Shown: positions 1 to 6,990, numbered from the stretch's first letter. The stretch is DNA of 11,925 nucleotides from an uncultured Rothia sp. (GCA_937935205.1 CALGXU010000326.1:1-11925), one strand, 5' to 3'. Numbers and translations are program-made. Notes: a model not told the origin generated them from the sequence alone.

Positions 1-294
1 GCTCGTCAGAAAGGTATTACCTTCGGTTGGTCGGACGGCAAGTTCCACGCGGATGCCGGTATTTCAAACGCTACCGTTGCGGCGTTCACCTACCGTGCGG
101 CTGGTTCGCCCGCGGTTAAGGGCAACTCCCCCTACAGCGATGTTGCTCCCGGTTCGGCGTTCTACAGTGAGATTCTGTGGGCTCAGCAGAACAAGGTGGT
201 GCTGAACGCTAGCGGCGCTTTTGATGCTCAGCACATGGTGACTCATGGTGAGCTGGAGACTCTGATTGAGGCGTTCCAGGCTCGCGCTAAGTAA
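1..294 (+). CDS. SLH-domain surface protein, C-terminal fragment (5' end outside window)
   Basis: An open frame runs from the first base to a TAA at 292-294 and encodes the last 97 residues of a longer protein. It contains parts of two S-layer homology repeats: ITFGWSDGKFHADAGISNAT, then a YSDVAPGSAFYSEILWAQQN segment ending ...FQARAK. It aligns almost without gaps to residues ~433-528 of the complete SLH protein encoded at 640-2268, sharing for example GKFHA, SNATVAA/TNATVAA and FYxEILWA. The two are therefore tandem paralogs. SLH repeats in the family bind secondary cell-wall polymers and hold exported proteins on the surface. Start, signal peptide and N-terminal domains lie outside the window. 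The gene is followed by a strong hairpin terminator at 376-415. Confidence 0.9.
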   Translation, partial: ARQKGITFGWSDGKFHADAGISNATVAAFTYRAAGSPAVKGNSPYSDVAPGSAFYSEILWAQQNKVVLNASGAFDAQHMVTHGELETLIEAFQARAK

Positions 295-375
295 GGTCGT
301 TTAGACCGCCCACGTCCCCCTTGGGTTTTACCTTGAGGGCGCGTGCGGCGCGGCGCATCGGACAGCTCTCTGATT

Positions 376-415
376 CCCCGTGCTCCCGAATTGTTTTCTG
401 TTCGGGAGCACGGGG
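376..415 (+). terminator. Rho-independent terminator after the SLH fragment
   Basis: A perfect 15-bp stem (376-390 pairing with 401-415, arms CCCCGTGCTCCCGAA and its complement) encloses a 10-nt loop. It is followed by a short T-containing stretch (TTCAGCTTTT). It lies 81 bp after the stop codon of the upstream SLH gene and separates it from the next SLH gene. Confidence 0.85.
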
Positions 416-481
416 TTCAGCTTTTAACAGCTACCGCTGTGTGAGATTTCTCGAAACCTTAAAGTATTCCTTGAGTGTTTC

Positions 482-510
482 CTGACAAGCGTTCAACGCT
501 TTGATAGGGT
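482..510 (+). promoter_or_regulatory. Predicted promoter of the complete SLH gene
   Basis: CTGACA (482-487) and TAGGGT (505-510) are separated by 17 bp. This fits the TTGACA / TANNNT pattern of actinobacterial housekeeping promoters. Transcription would begin near 517, leaving a leader of about 120 nt before the ATG at 640. Confidence 0.5.
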
Positions 511-516
511 GAGGAT

Positions 517-537
517 ATCCCCGAAACCGAGGGGGAT
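517..537 (+). promoter_or_regulatory. Small hairpin at the predicted 5' end of the SLH mRNA
   Basis: ATCCCC (517-522) pairs with GGGGAT (532-537) around a 9-nt loop and is followed by TTTTC. If transcription starts near 517, this stem sits at the very 5' end of the messenger. It could protect the transcript or act as a weak attenuator. Both roles are inference. Confidence 0.3.
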
Positions 538-639
538 TTTCAACCACTTTTCTCATAGGGCACGCGCAGATTCGACGGTAGATTCTCAGCCTGCAACTAA
601 GCTCGCGCAGCCCCGGAGAAATGACCCTAAGGATGTCTT

Positions 640-2268
640 ATGTCCTCACTTCCGAACTCTAAGTCTTCATTCCTGCACGCGGCTCGGAACTGCAGCGCGC
701 TCGCACTGGCGGGCGCGATGGTCCTGCCGATGACCCCGGTGCTAGCCCAGGACGCAGTGCCCGCCGCAAACGTGCCTGTTACTAACGCACCGGCTGTAAA
801 TGCCCCCGCCCCTGCAACTCAGGATGTCGCGGATGAGCCATCTTTCACTGTTGTTTATGAGGATTACTACTTCCAGAACGGCCGTGACTACATCGAGCAA
901 GAGGGCGACGGTCTGTACACCGGTGAGGACAGTAAAATTACGGTTCTGGGCACCGGATTCACCAAGGAGTGGCGCGAGCAGCACGGCAAGGTTGTCATCT
1001 ACATCGTGCCCGAGGAGAACGTCCCCTACAACGCTCTGCAGATTACCGACACTCTTCTGCGGTTTGAAGAGGGCAAGGACTTCACCATTGACGATGACGG
1101 CTCCTTTGTCGCCACTCTGAAGGTTAAGGCTAATACTTTGCCGAGTTACTACACCCTCACGGAGTATTTTCCGGATATGACTCTGGACAAGGTGCGTTAC
1201 GAGGTTGGCATCCTCGCCGAGCCTGAGGGCCAGCCGCAGTCAACCGTTCAGGATATCTGGGCTCGCAAGAACGTTGTGACGCATCACGGTCTGAGCACCA
1301 AGGATTATCACTTCGATACGTTCGCGCCTAAGTTGAAATACGATGCTTTGAAGGACCCCACGAAGGATCAGGAGCTGCTGATTCAGGGTCAGGGCTTCGT
1401 AGGGACTGACATCCCCGGTGCTGAGGGCATGATGTACGTCATTCGCGAGAAGGGCACGGGTTCCCCCGTCCTGGTTATGAGCGAGATGAAGCATTATGTC
1501 CACGGTGATGATGAATATGAGAGGAGCCTGGAGGGAGGCTTCGCTTTCGTCAATCTCAAGATTCCCGCGAACACGCTGGATCCGTCCAAACAGTACGTCA
1601 TTGAGGCGTGGAGCGACTACGGTTACCCCAGCAAGACGGATAAGACTCTCATCACCCCGATGGTGGGTTTTGCCCCGGAGCACCGCGGCGTTCTTTTGGC
1701 GCACCAGGATTTGAAGTTTGAGGGTGTCCAGCGGTTCACGAATGCTTACGTGCCCGTAGAGGAACGTATGTACTTTTCGACATCGCTGAACGACGAGGAA
1801 CAGAAGCAGCCTGCCACCCGCGGTGAGCTGGCTTCCACCCTTTATGAGATGAAGGGCAGCCCCAAGGTGGACCTTCCTGAAGTCTCCCCGTGGCCGGATG
1901 TGAAGACGGACGATCCGAACTATGCCGCCTACATTTGGGCTCGTGAAAAGGGCGTTACTTTCGGCGGGCCTGACGGAAAGTTCCACGCGGAGGACGGTCT
2001 CACGAATGCAACCGTTGCCGCAATGATTTACCGTGCGTCTGGTTCGCCTGAAGTATCGGGTGTTTCGTCCTTCCCGGATGTTAAGCCGGATTCCGCGTTC
2101 TACCGTGAGATTCTGTGGGCTACCCAGCAGAATGTTATTACTCCCGAGACCGGCATGTTTGAACCGAATCATGCTGTGACCCGCATTGAGTTGGCCTGGA
2201 TGTTGTTTTATTACCGGCATCGTGTGATAAACCCTATCACTACCGGTCTGTATCGCATTGCTAACTAA
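640..2268 (+). CDS. Secreted SLH-domain cell-surface protein with two beta-rich repeats
   Basis: The 542-aa product starts at the ATG at 640, preceded six bases upstream by AAGGA (629-633). Residues 1-36 are a Sec-type signal peptide with a hydrophobic core (ALALAGAMVLPM) and a likely signal peptidase I site after PVLA. A short Pro/Ala/Val linker follows. Two diverged modules share a GxGF motif (residues 104-107 and 250-253) and an LK[VI]xANTL motif (160-167 and 306-313), which suggests repeated Ig-like domains. Residues ~390-530 form the SLH block: a first unit around ATRGELASTLYE, then units beginning WPDVKTDDPNY and FPDVKPDSAFY. There is no LPXTG sorting signal, so anchoring is expected to be non-covalent through the SLH units (family knowledge). 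The gene is a tandem paralog of the fragment at 1-294 and has its own promoter and leader. The exact ligand or role of the N-terminal modules is unknown; an adhesin or envelope structural protein is possible. Confidence 0.92.
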   Translation: MSSLPNSKSSFLHAARNCSALALAGAMVLPMTPVLAQDAVPAANVPVTNAPAVNAPAPATQDVADEPSFTVVYEDYYFQNGRDYIEQEGDGLYTGEDSKITVLGTGFTKEWREQHGKVVIYIVPEENVPYNALQITDTLLRFEEGKDFTIDDDGSFVATLKVKANTLPSYYTLTEYFPDMTLDKVRYEVGILAEPEGQPQSTVQDIWARKNVVTHHGLSTKDYHFDTFAPKLKYDALKDPTKDQELLIQGQGFVGTDIPGAEGMMYVIREKGTGSPVLVMSEMKHYVHGDDEYERSLEGGFAFVNLKIPANTLDPSKQYVIEAWSDYGYPSKTDKTLITPMVGFAPEHRGVLLAHQDLKFEGVQRFTNAYVPVEERMYFSTSLNDEEQKQPATRGELASTLYEMKGSPKVDLPEVSPWPDVKTDDPNYAAYIWAREKGVTFGGPDGKFHAEDGLTNATVAAMIYRASGSPEVSGVSSFPDVKPDSAFYREILWATQQNVITPETGMFEPNHAVTRIELAWMLFYYRHRVINPITTGLYRIAN

Positions 2269-2303
2269 GTAGGCCAGGTAACTAAGTAGACCGAGCCGGT
2301 TCT

Positions 2304-2343
2304 AGCCCGGGCACCACGTCACAACGGACGGGGTGCCCGGGCT
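2304..2343. terminator. Hairpin between convergent genes
   Basis: A 12-bp perfect stem (2304-2315 with 2332-2343, arms AGCCCGGGCACC and its complement) has a possible 4-bp inner extension (CGTC 2317-2320 with GACG 2327-2330). It lies between the end of the SLH gene and the end of the minus-strand NIF3-family gene. It has no clear T tract on either strand. A shared bidirectional terminator is the likeliest role. Confidence 0.6.
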
Positions 2344-2389
2344 CTTACGCATTGAGGGAATCTGCGCGGATTCTTCTAGAGTTCTCGCC

Positions 2390-3322
2390 CTAGAGTTCCC
2401 ACGCGGGGGCTGCGGCGGTGCTTGCCGAGTGCGCATCCTGACCGGTTGCCACGCCGGTGGAGACGGTGAAGTCCCACGGGTCGGTGTTCAGTGCGGACAG
2501 CTTCGTTTCGATAGTGAAGCCGCGCTCGGCGAGCAGGGCGCGCAGGCGGTTTGCCGCCGACTGCAGCCAGAGGGATTCGCTGGCGGCGTGGGAGCAATCA
2601 ATCAGGGCGATGTTACTGCCGTCGACTCGTGCGGTTTCGCGGAATTCGCTGGCAGGGTGGTGGCGCAGGTCGGCGGTAATGTACACCTGCGCGTCGGTAG
2701 CGCGCACAGCGTCGAAAAGGGAGTCACCGGCACCACCGCAGAGGGCGACGCGGCGGATCGGCTGGTCGGCACGTCCGGCGATGCGCAGGCCGCCGGCGGT
2801 TGCGGGCAGCGCCGCAGCGAGGCGTTCTGCCAGCTCCTTGAGGGTGATTTCTTCGGGCAGGGTGCCGAGGCGGCCGGTACCTACCGCATGTTCCTGGTCG
2901 TCGAGTACCTGGGTTTGCGCTTCGGTGAGCGGCTCGCGGTCAATCAGTCCGATAGCGTCGCAGAGTGCTTCGTTCACGCCTTCAACGGCGGCATCTGCGT
3001 TGGTGTGCGCACCAAGCAGACCGCATCCACCCTCGATGAGGGTGTGCAGAACGTTGCCTTTGTAGTCGCTGTCGGGGATGAACTTTGCGCCGCGGAGCAG
3101 CAGCGGGTGGTGGGTGATGAGCAGCTGCGCGCCTTCAGCTACGGCTTCTTCGGCGGTGGCGGTGAGGGCGTCTACTGCAAAGAGGACGGTGCTCACTTTA
3201 GCGGCGGCGCGACCGGCAACGAGGCCGGAGGCGTCCCATCCGGCGGCAAGCTGCGGCGGGAAGAGCGTGTGGAAGGCGTCGACGACTTCTGCGAGGGTGG
3301 GGGTTTCTAGTTTTTCAGTCAT
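2390..3322 (-). CDS. NIF3-family dinuclear metal-centre protein (YbgI/YqfO-like)
   Basis: This 310-aa protein carries the NIF3 family motifs in order: WDASGLVAG (29-37, usually WDNVGL), ITHHPLL (69-75), GAHTNAD (104-110), CGGAGDSL (195-202), YITADLRHH (214-222) and SHAASE (244-249). The expected metal ligands H71, H72, D110, H245 and E249 are all present. Family members form ring-shaped hexamers that bind two metal ions per subunit. The cellular substrate is unsettled; a 'GTP cyclohydrolase type 2' label is used in databases but is not a safe function. At 310 aa it is a little longer than the short bacterial form (about 250 aa), with extra sequence around residues 126-158, and lacks the large insert of the ~370-aa form. 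The ATG at 3320-3322 was chosen because it gives the normal N-terminus, although only a weak AGAG lies upstream. The gene is divergent from msrA and converges on the SLH gene; it has no operon partner here. Confidence 0.92.
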   Translation of the reverse strand: MTEKLETPTLAEVVDAFHTLFPPQLAAGWDASGLVAGRAAAKVSTVLFAVDALTATAEEAVAEGAQLLITHHPLLLRGAKFIPDSDYKGNVLHTLIEGGCGLLGAHTNADAAVEGVNEALCDAIGLIDREPLTEAQTQVLDDQEHAVGTGRLGTLPEEITLKELAERLAAALPATAGGLRIAGRADQPIRRVALCGGAGDSLFDAVRATDAQVYITADLRHHPASEFRETARVDGSNIALIDCSHAASESLWLQSAANRLRALLAERGFTIETKLSALNTDPWDFTVSTGVATGQDAHSASTAAAPAWEL

Positions 3323-3463
3323 ATCTCTATTGTGGCAGGTGGCGCGGCGGGACAGGGGCGGGACTGCGGGCGGTTTACGCCGAAGCCTGCGACTGCTCAG
3401 GAATATTGTGCGGCCCTGCGGTGTTCTTTAGGTAGTGTGGTTTTTATAGTTCAAGGAGGAATC

Positions 3464-3985
3464 ATGACTGATGTTGTTCTTGCCGGCGGCTGTTTCTGGT
3501 GCCTGGATGCGGTGTACCGCCAGTTCCGCGGGGTTGAGGCGAGTGTCTGCGGCTACACGGGCGGCGATACTCCCGACCCTGATTATCGTTCGGTGTGTTC
3601 GGGTACGACCGGGCATCAGGAGGCGCTGAAGCTCAGCTTCGACCCGCAGGTGATTGACCTGGATACGGTGTTGGATATTTTCTTCACGAGCCACGATCCG
3701 ACGAGCTGGGATCGTCAGGGTGCGGATACCGGTTCGCAGTACCGTTCGGTTCTTTTCTACGCGGATGAGCAGCAGCGTGAGGCGTTTGAGCGTGCGGTGG
3801 CGCGTGCTCAGCAGCTGTATCCCTCCCCCATTGTTACGGAGATTAAGCCCCTGGGCGTCTTCTATGAGGCTGAGGAGTATCACCAGAACTATTACGCGTT
3901 GAATCCGGCGCAGGGTTATTGTGCGTTTGTGGTGAGCCCGAAGGTGGCTCATGCGCGCCGTAATTTTGCGCATCTGCTCCGTTAG
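3464..3985 (+). CDS. msrA: Peptide-methionine (S)-S-oxide reductase MsrA
   Basis: MsrA reduces methionine-S-sulfoxide in proteins back to methionine, using a catalytic cysteine regenerated by thioredoxin. The 173-aa product has the active-site motif GCFWC (9-13; catalytic Cys10), GHQE (50-53; Glu53), the GADTGSQYRS motif (86-95; Asp88, Tyr93) and EEYHQNYY (137-144), all in family spacing. Cys13 or Cys153 (in GYCAFVV) could act as the resolving cysteine. The acidic residue after the motif is Asp15, where many homologs have Glu. The start at 3464 is fixed by a strong AAGGAGGA (3453-3460); upstream in-frame codons from 3332 would add a poorly MsrA-like, arginine-rich extension. A TAGTGT at 3433-3438 could be a -10 element, but no -35 is convincing. 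No msrB is seen nearby. A terminator follows at 4048-4088. Confidence 0.97.
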   Translation: MTDVVLAGGCFWCLDAVYRQFRGVEASVCGYTGGDTPDPDYRSVCSGTTGHQEALKLSFDPQVIDLDTVLDIFFTSHDPTSWDRQGADTGSQYRSVLFYADEQQREAFERAVARAQQLYPSPIVTEIKPLGVFYEAEEYHQNYYALNPAQGYCAFVVSPKVAHARRNFAHLLR

Positions 3986-4047
3986 TTGCCCCGTTAGCCT
4001 CCCTGTTAGCCGGTGCATCCGGTTCGGTCGAGGCGTATTACGTTGTT

Positions 4048-4088
4048 CACCCCGTAGCTGTCTTTTGTTGTGTGGCAGCTGCGGGGTG
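4048..4088 (+). terminator. Rho-independent terminator of msrA
   Basis: A 13-bp stem (4048-4060 with 4076-4088; arms CACCCCGTAGCTG and CAGCTGCGGGGTG, one G-U pair) has a 15-nt T-rich loop and is followed by TCTTCAC. It separates msrA from the lipoprotein array. Confidence 0.75.
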
Positions 4089-4150
4089 TCTTCACATGCC
4101 CGGCTATTTGTTGTGCGTCTGCGCTTTGCGGTTGCTATAAGGTGCGCCCG

Positions 4151-4175
4151 GTATGATGGGGGTGTCGACTCACTC
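4151..4175 (+). promoter_or_regulatory. Promoter -10 and initial leader of lipoprotein gene A
   Basis: A TATGAT hexamer (4152-4157) is a good -10 box, preceded by weak TTGC-type -35 candidates (4126-4131 or 4132-4137). The 25-nt block starting here matches the equivalent block upstream of gene B (5052-5076) at 23 of 25 positions, which supports a functional start region. The predicted leader to the ATG at 4213 is about 50 nt. Confidence 0.6.
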
Positions 4176-4212
4176 CTCCCCCTCATCTGTTGACCTCTTC
4201 GAAAGACTGCTG

Positions 4213-4971
4213 ATGACTAGCTCTTCTTCTAAGCCCGTCGCTTTGAGCCGCCGCGCCGTGTTGGGTGCGGGCGGTGTTGGTCTTGCCGCTGTGTTGTCTG
4301 CGTGTGCGCGTACGGTGCATCCGCCGGTTGATGTTGCCGCTTCTGATTCGGCGAGCGCGTCTGCTTCACCGACGTTGCCGTCTGCGAATAAGTCGTATAA
4401 GGGTAAGGTCACTTTCGATAACTTTGAGAAGACCGGCGAGTACGTTCCTGCTACGGCTGAGAAGAAGGCGCAGAACGTGCCCAAACCGATTATGCCGGAG
4501 AAGGTGCAGGAGCTGAGTATTGACGGTATCTATGCACTGATTGGCTATTGGATTTCTAGCTTTAATTATTTGGCGTTGACGGGTGATATTGAGCCGATGA
4601 AGAAGACGGATCTTAGCACTGACTACACCAAGGAGCTTGAGCCGATGATTAAGCTCTATGAGACGGGGCGCGGCTGGATTTATGACACGAGTGAGCCGAT
4701 GTCTGTGTACCTGCTGACGGATACCCCCACGCAGATTGAGGGTGACCGTATTCTTTATTTCTGGCGTGCTCGTTCCCTGGTTGATGCGAATGGGAAGAGG
4801 CATCTGACCGAGGGTGATAACCGTGATAAGTCCCTTGTGGGGGCTGAGGATTCTCAGGGTCAGGCGATGAGGATTGTTGTGGAGTATAAGGAGGGTGCTT
4901 GGTTTATGAGCACTCAGAAGGATAAGGACGCTGATAAGAGCACGGAGTCTGCGAGCCCCTCAGCCTCATAG
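4213..4971 (+). CDS. Lipoprotein A: DUF6318-like, twin-arginine signal
   Basis: This 252-aa product is the first of eight paralogs. The ATG at 4213 is chosen because GAAAGA (4201-4206) stands six bases upstream and because the earlier in-frame ATG at 4153 lies inside the predicted -10 box. The N-terminus has S12-R13-R14 before a hydrophobic stretch and a lipobox L28-S29-A30-C31, so export and lipidation at Cys31 are expected. A 30-residue Ala/Ser/Pro linker leads to the conserved domain, which begins SYKG at residue 61. It has NVPKP (88-92), YW (112-113), NY (118-119), TGD (123-125), GW (154-155) and the late EYKEGAWFM strand. A Ser-rich tail (236-252) ends the protein. Its mature N-terminus CARTVHPP differs from the CASDIRPL of six paralogs. 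Function is unknown; the DUF6318 assignment is by motif memory. Confidence 0.85.
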   Translation: MTSSSSKPVALSRRAVLGAGGVGLAAVLSACARTVHPPVDVAASDSASASASPTLPSANKSYKGKVTFDNFEKTGEYVPATAEKKAQNVPKPIMPEKVQELSIDGIYALIGYWISSFNYLALTGDIEPMKKTDLSTDYTKELEPMIKLYETGRGWIYDTSEPMSVYLLTDTPTQIEGDRILYFWRARSLVDANGKRHLTEGDNRDKSLVGAEDSQGQAMRIVVEYKEGAWFMSTQKDKDADKSTESASPSAS

Positions 4972-5027
4972 TGCACTCATTGCAGCTTTTGAAGTTTTTC
5001 TTCTCAAAGGGATATAAGTAGCAACAT

Positions 5028-5076
5028 TTGATAGCCATTCACGTGTTTAGGGTATGATGGGGATGTCAACTCACTC
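5028..5076 (+). promoter_or_regulatory. Promoter and initial leader of lipoprotein gene B
   Basis: TTGATA (5028-5033) and TATGAT (5053-5058) are separated by 19 bp. The block 5052-5076 is nearly identical to that before gene A. The leader continues to TTGACGTACT (5088-5097), an element also found in the leaders of C and D. CCTTT (5082-5086) could pair with AAAGG of the ribosome binding site (5101-5105). Confidence 0.6.
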
Positions 5077-5111
5077 GTTTTCCTTTGTTGACGTACTTTG
5101 AAAGGCTAATC

Positions 5112-5906
5112 ATGACGAGCCCTTCCCCCATTTCTGCTGGTATGTCCCGCCGCGTGGCACTTGGTGCAACCGGTGCCGGTATGCTGGCTGCATTGACTGC
5201 GTGCGCTAGCGATATTCGCCCGCTGGCTGATGGTAGCGCGTCCAGCTCTCCTTCTGCTTCTGCAAGTGCTTCTGAAAGCGCATCCGCGAGTGCCTCGGCT
5301 AGCGCTTCAGCCTCTGCTTCTTCCGGCAAGTCCTACAAGGGACTTGTGAAGTTCGATAACTTCGAGAAGAACGGCGAGTACATTCCTGCTACGGCTGAGA
5401 AGAAGGCGCAGAATGTTCCCAAGCCCCTCGTGCCGAAGAACATGAACGAGCAGAACGTTGACGGCATGTACGCGTTCATTGGCTACTGGCTGGCAAGCTT
5501 CAACTATGCAGTGCTGACCGGTGATACTGAGCCGATGAAGAAGGCCGACCCTGCGGATGTGTACGTTGACATGCTGCAGGATTACGCGGTGATGTACGAG
5601 AATAATCTGGGCTGGCTGTATGGTTCGGATACCCCGATTACTATTGAGCTGATTAGTAGTGCACCGCAGAAGCCTTCCGGTAGCAGCGCCCTGTACTACT
5701 GGCCGGCTTACATGAACTACAGCCCTGATGCGAAGATCCACCTTGAGGGTAAGTCTGACCTGCCTTTTAAAACGGCGGAGAGCCCGAACGGCAAGCTGAT
5801 GAAGGCTATTGTGGAGTACAAGGACGGTAAGTGGTTTATGCTTACCGGCAAGGAAGGCTCTTCTTCGGCGGCTTCCGATTCTTCTTCTAGCTCTTCTTCT
5901 GTCTAA
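5112..5906 (+). CDS. Lipoprotein B: DUF6318-like, long Ser/Ala linker
   Basis: This 264-aa product starts at the ATG at 5112, with GAAAGG (5100-5105) six bases upstream; the in-frame TTG at 5085 has no comparable site. S12-R13-R14 precedes a short hydrophobic stretch and lipobox L28-T29-A30-C31. The mature protein begins CASDIRPL. A 43-residue linker, largely alternating Ser and Ala, reaches SYKG at residue 74. The domain has NVPKP, GYW (W126), TGD (136-138), GW (W168) and EYKDGKWFM, followed by a Ser-rich tail (SSSAASDSSSSSSSV). It is closest to A in start region, leader and domain (FDNFEK, PATAEKKAQNVPKP shared). Its linker uses all six Ser and all four Ala codons. Surface location is inferred from the signal; the function is unknown. 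Confidence 0.87.
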   Translation: MTSPSPISAGMSRRVALGATGAGMLAALTACASDIRPLADGSASSSPSASASASESASASASASASASASSGKSYKGLVKFDNFEKNGEYIPATAEKKAQNVPKPLVPKNMNEQNVDGMYAFIGYWLASFNYAVLTGDTEPMKKADPADVYVDMLQDYAVMYENNLGWLYGSDTPITIELISSAPQKPSGSSALYYWPAYMNYSPDAKIHLEGKSDLPFKTAESPNGKLMKAIVEYKDGKWFMLTGKEGSSSAASDSSSSSSSV

Positions 5907-5951
5907 GCACCTACCCTATAGGTAAGGTCTAACGGCTTAAGATAGACTTCT

Positions 5952-5984
5952 CCCCCGCTCGCGGTAATGCACCGTGGGCGGGGG
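5952..5984 (+). terminator. Rho-independent terminator of gene B
   Basis: A continuous 14-bp GC-rich stem (5952-5965 with 5971-5984, two G-U pairs) with a 5-nt loop AATGC is followed by TTTCTTT. It lies 45 bp after the stop of B and isolates gene C transcriptionally. Confidence 0.88.
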
Positions 5985-5996
5985 TTTCTTTGCGCC

Positions 5997-6050
5997 GAAA
6001 CTCTGCGAAAATTCTGGCGGAACTCTGCGGAAACCCGGGGAAGGAAACTC
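5997..6050 (+). repeat. Three spaced GAAACTC-like repeats upstream of gene C
   Basis: The 307-bp gap between B and C holds the B terminator, these repeats, and the C promoter and leader. The core AACTCTGCG occurs at 5999-6007 and 6021-6029, and GGAAACTC recurs around 6043-6050. The spacing is about 22-23 bp, close to two helical turns. They could be activator sites or remnants of a short tandem duplication. Confidence 0.35.
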
Positions 6051-6102
6051 AGGGAACACCCAGGGGAAAACCCCGCGGATGTTCGGGGTCGGCAGAGGGC
6101 GC

Positions 6103-6137
6103 CTCGGGTACGCTTAACGTATATACATTGACGTACT
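6103..6137 (+). promoter_or_regulatory. Promoter -10 and conserved leader block of gene C
   Basis: GGGTACGCTTAA contains the TANNNT-type box TACGCT (6109-6114). No convincing -35 is seen. The block runs through the 8-bp palindrome GTATATAC and TTGACGTACT (6128-6137) and is nearly identical to 7121-7156 before gene D. The remaining leader (6138-6213) holds a 10-bp palindrome ACCTGCAGGT (6151-6160). Confidence 0.5.
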
Positions 6138-6213
6138 ACATGTGGTCTTTACCTGCAGGTTGTGAGCCCGTGCTGACGGCTTTGGGGGTGAAGGTTCCGA
6201 CGAAGGACTTCCG

Positions 6214-6990
6214 ATGACTACTTTCTTCACTCGACGTACTGCCCTGGGTGTTGCTGTTGCTGGCGCGCTTTCTGCGTTGACTGCGTGTGCCAGCGATATT
6301 CGCCCACTGGCTGGCGGCACCGGCTCGGCTTCTCCGTCGGAGGCGGCGACCGCCTCCGAAAATGCTACCGCGTCGGCGTCTGCAAGCGCATCTTCTTCTG
6401 CGGTTGCGTCTACTTCGGCTTCTGCGAGCGTGTCTGCGGCTTCGGGCCTTCCGTCTTCGGGTAAGTCCTATAAGGGTCCGATGAAGTTTGATAGCTTTGA
6501 GAAGACTGGCGAGTACGTTCCGGCTACCGCCACGCATAAGGCTGAGAACATGCCGAAGCCTGTTCCTCCGGCGAATATGAAGGAGCACAGCGTTGATGGT
6601 GCGTATGCTTTCTTGAGTTTCTGGCTGGCGAGCTTGAACTATTTGATGATGACGGGCGACCCGGGCCCGATTGAGCTTGCTTACCATGAGGGCTACGCCT
6701 TGGAGAAGTATCCTGGCACGTTGAAGCTGTATGCGACAGGCCTGGGCTGGGTGTACGGTACGGAAACTCCGTACATTGTTGAGCTGCTGACGGATGCTCC
6801 TCGTGAGGTGCCGGGCAGCGACAATACTCGCTTTATTTGGGAAGGCTATTCCTACATGGACCCGAAGATGATGCGGCATTATGAGGGTCAGCCCGAGAAG
6901 GCGACGAGCGCTGATGAGTCGAAGAAGAAGGTGGCGAGGTTCCGTCTGGAGTACAAGGACGGCAAGTGGGAGCTGTCTAGCGCAGCATAG
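6214..6990 (+). CDS. Lipoprotein C: DUF6318-like, longest Ser/Ala linker of the array
   Basis: This 258-aa product starts at the ATG at 6214, preceded by CGAAGGA (6201-6207). The signal MTTFFTRRTALG carries T6-R7-R8, and the lipobox is L22-T23-A24-C25 with mature start CASDIRPL. The linker is 60 residues, the longest in the array, rich in Ala, Ser and Thr. The domain starts SYKG at 85 and has FW (W137; Phe replaces the usual Tyr), TGD (147-149), GLGWVYGTETP (W179) and EYKDGKWEL. The protein ends almost directly after that strand (SSAA), so it lacks the Ser-rich tail of A, B, E, F, G and H. Start region and leader are most like D. It is flanked by terminators on both sides and is therefore probably monocistronic. 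Function unknown. Confidence 0.87.
   Translation: MTTFFTRRTALGVAVAGALSALTACASDIRPLAGGTGSASPSEAATASENATASASASASSSAVASTSASASVSAASGLPSSGKSYKGPMKFDSFEKTGEYVPATATHKAENMPKPVPPANMKEHSVDGAYAFLSFWLASLNYLMMTGDPGPIELAYHEGYALEKYPGTLKLYATGLGWVYGTETPYIVELLTDAPREVPGSDNTRFIWEGYSYMDPKMMRHYEGQPEKATSADESKKKVARFRLEYKDGKWELSSAA

Noticed and set aside
1240..2220. A 326-aa minus-strand frame opposite the SLH gene
   Set aside because: It lies wholly within a well-supported coding gene on the other strand and translates to an Arg/His-rich sequence with no domain, as expected of an antisense shadow.
2333..3310. A 325-aa plus-strand frame opposite the NIF3-family gene
   Set aside because: The minus strand has all NIF3 motifs; this frame is Gly/Cys-rich without motifs and starts in the intergenic hairpin.
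3332..3463. A 44-codon N-terminal extension of MsrA
   Set aside because: The extension is not MsrA-like, and a strong AAGGAGGA immediately precedes the internal ATG at 3464, which gives the normal family N-terminus.
4153..4212. An upstream in-frame ATG for lipoprotein A
   Set aside because: The ATG is part of the TATGAT -10 box conserved with gene B, and the homologous start of B corresponds to 4213.
5990..6217. A 75-codon plus-strand frame overlapping the start of gene C as ATGA, which could pass for a leader peptide
   Set aside because: It begins in the tail of the B terminator, has no ribosome binding site, and runs across the predicted promoter and leader of C. Its sequence has no protein-like character.
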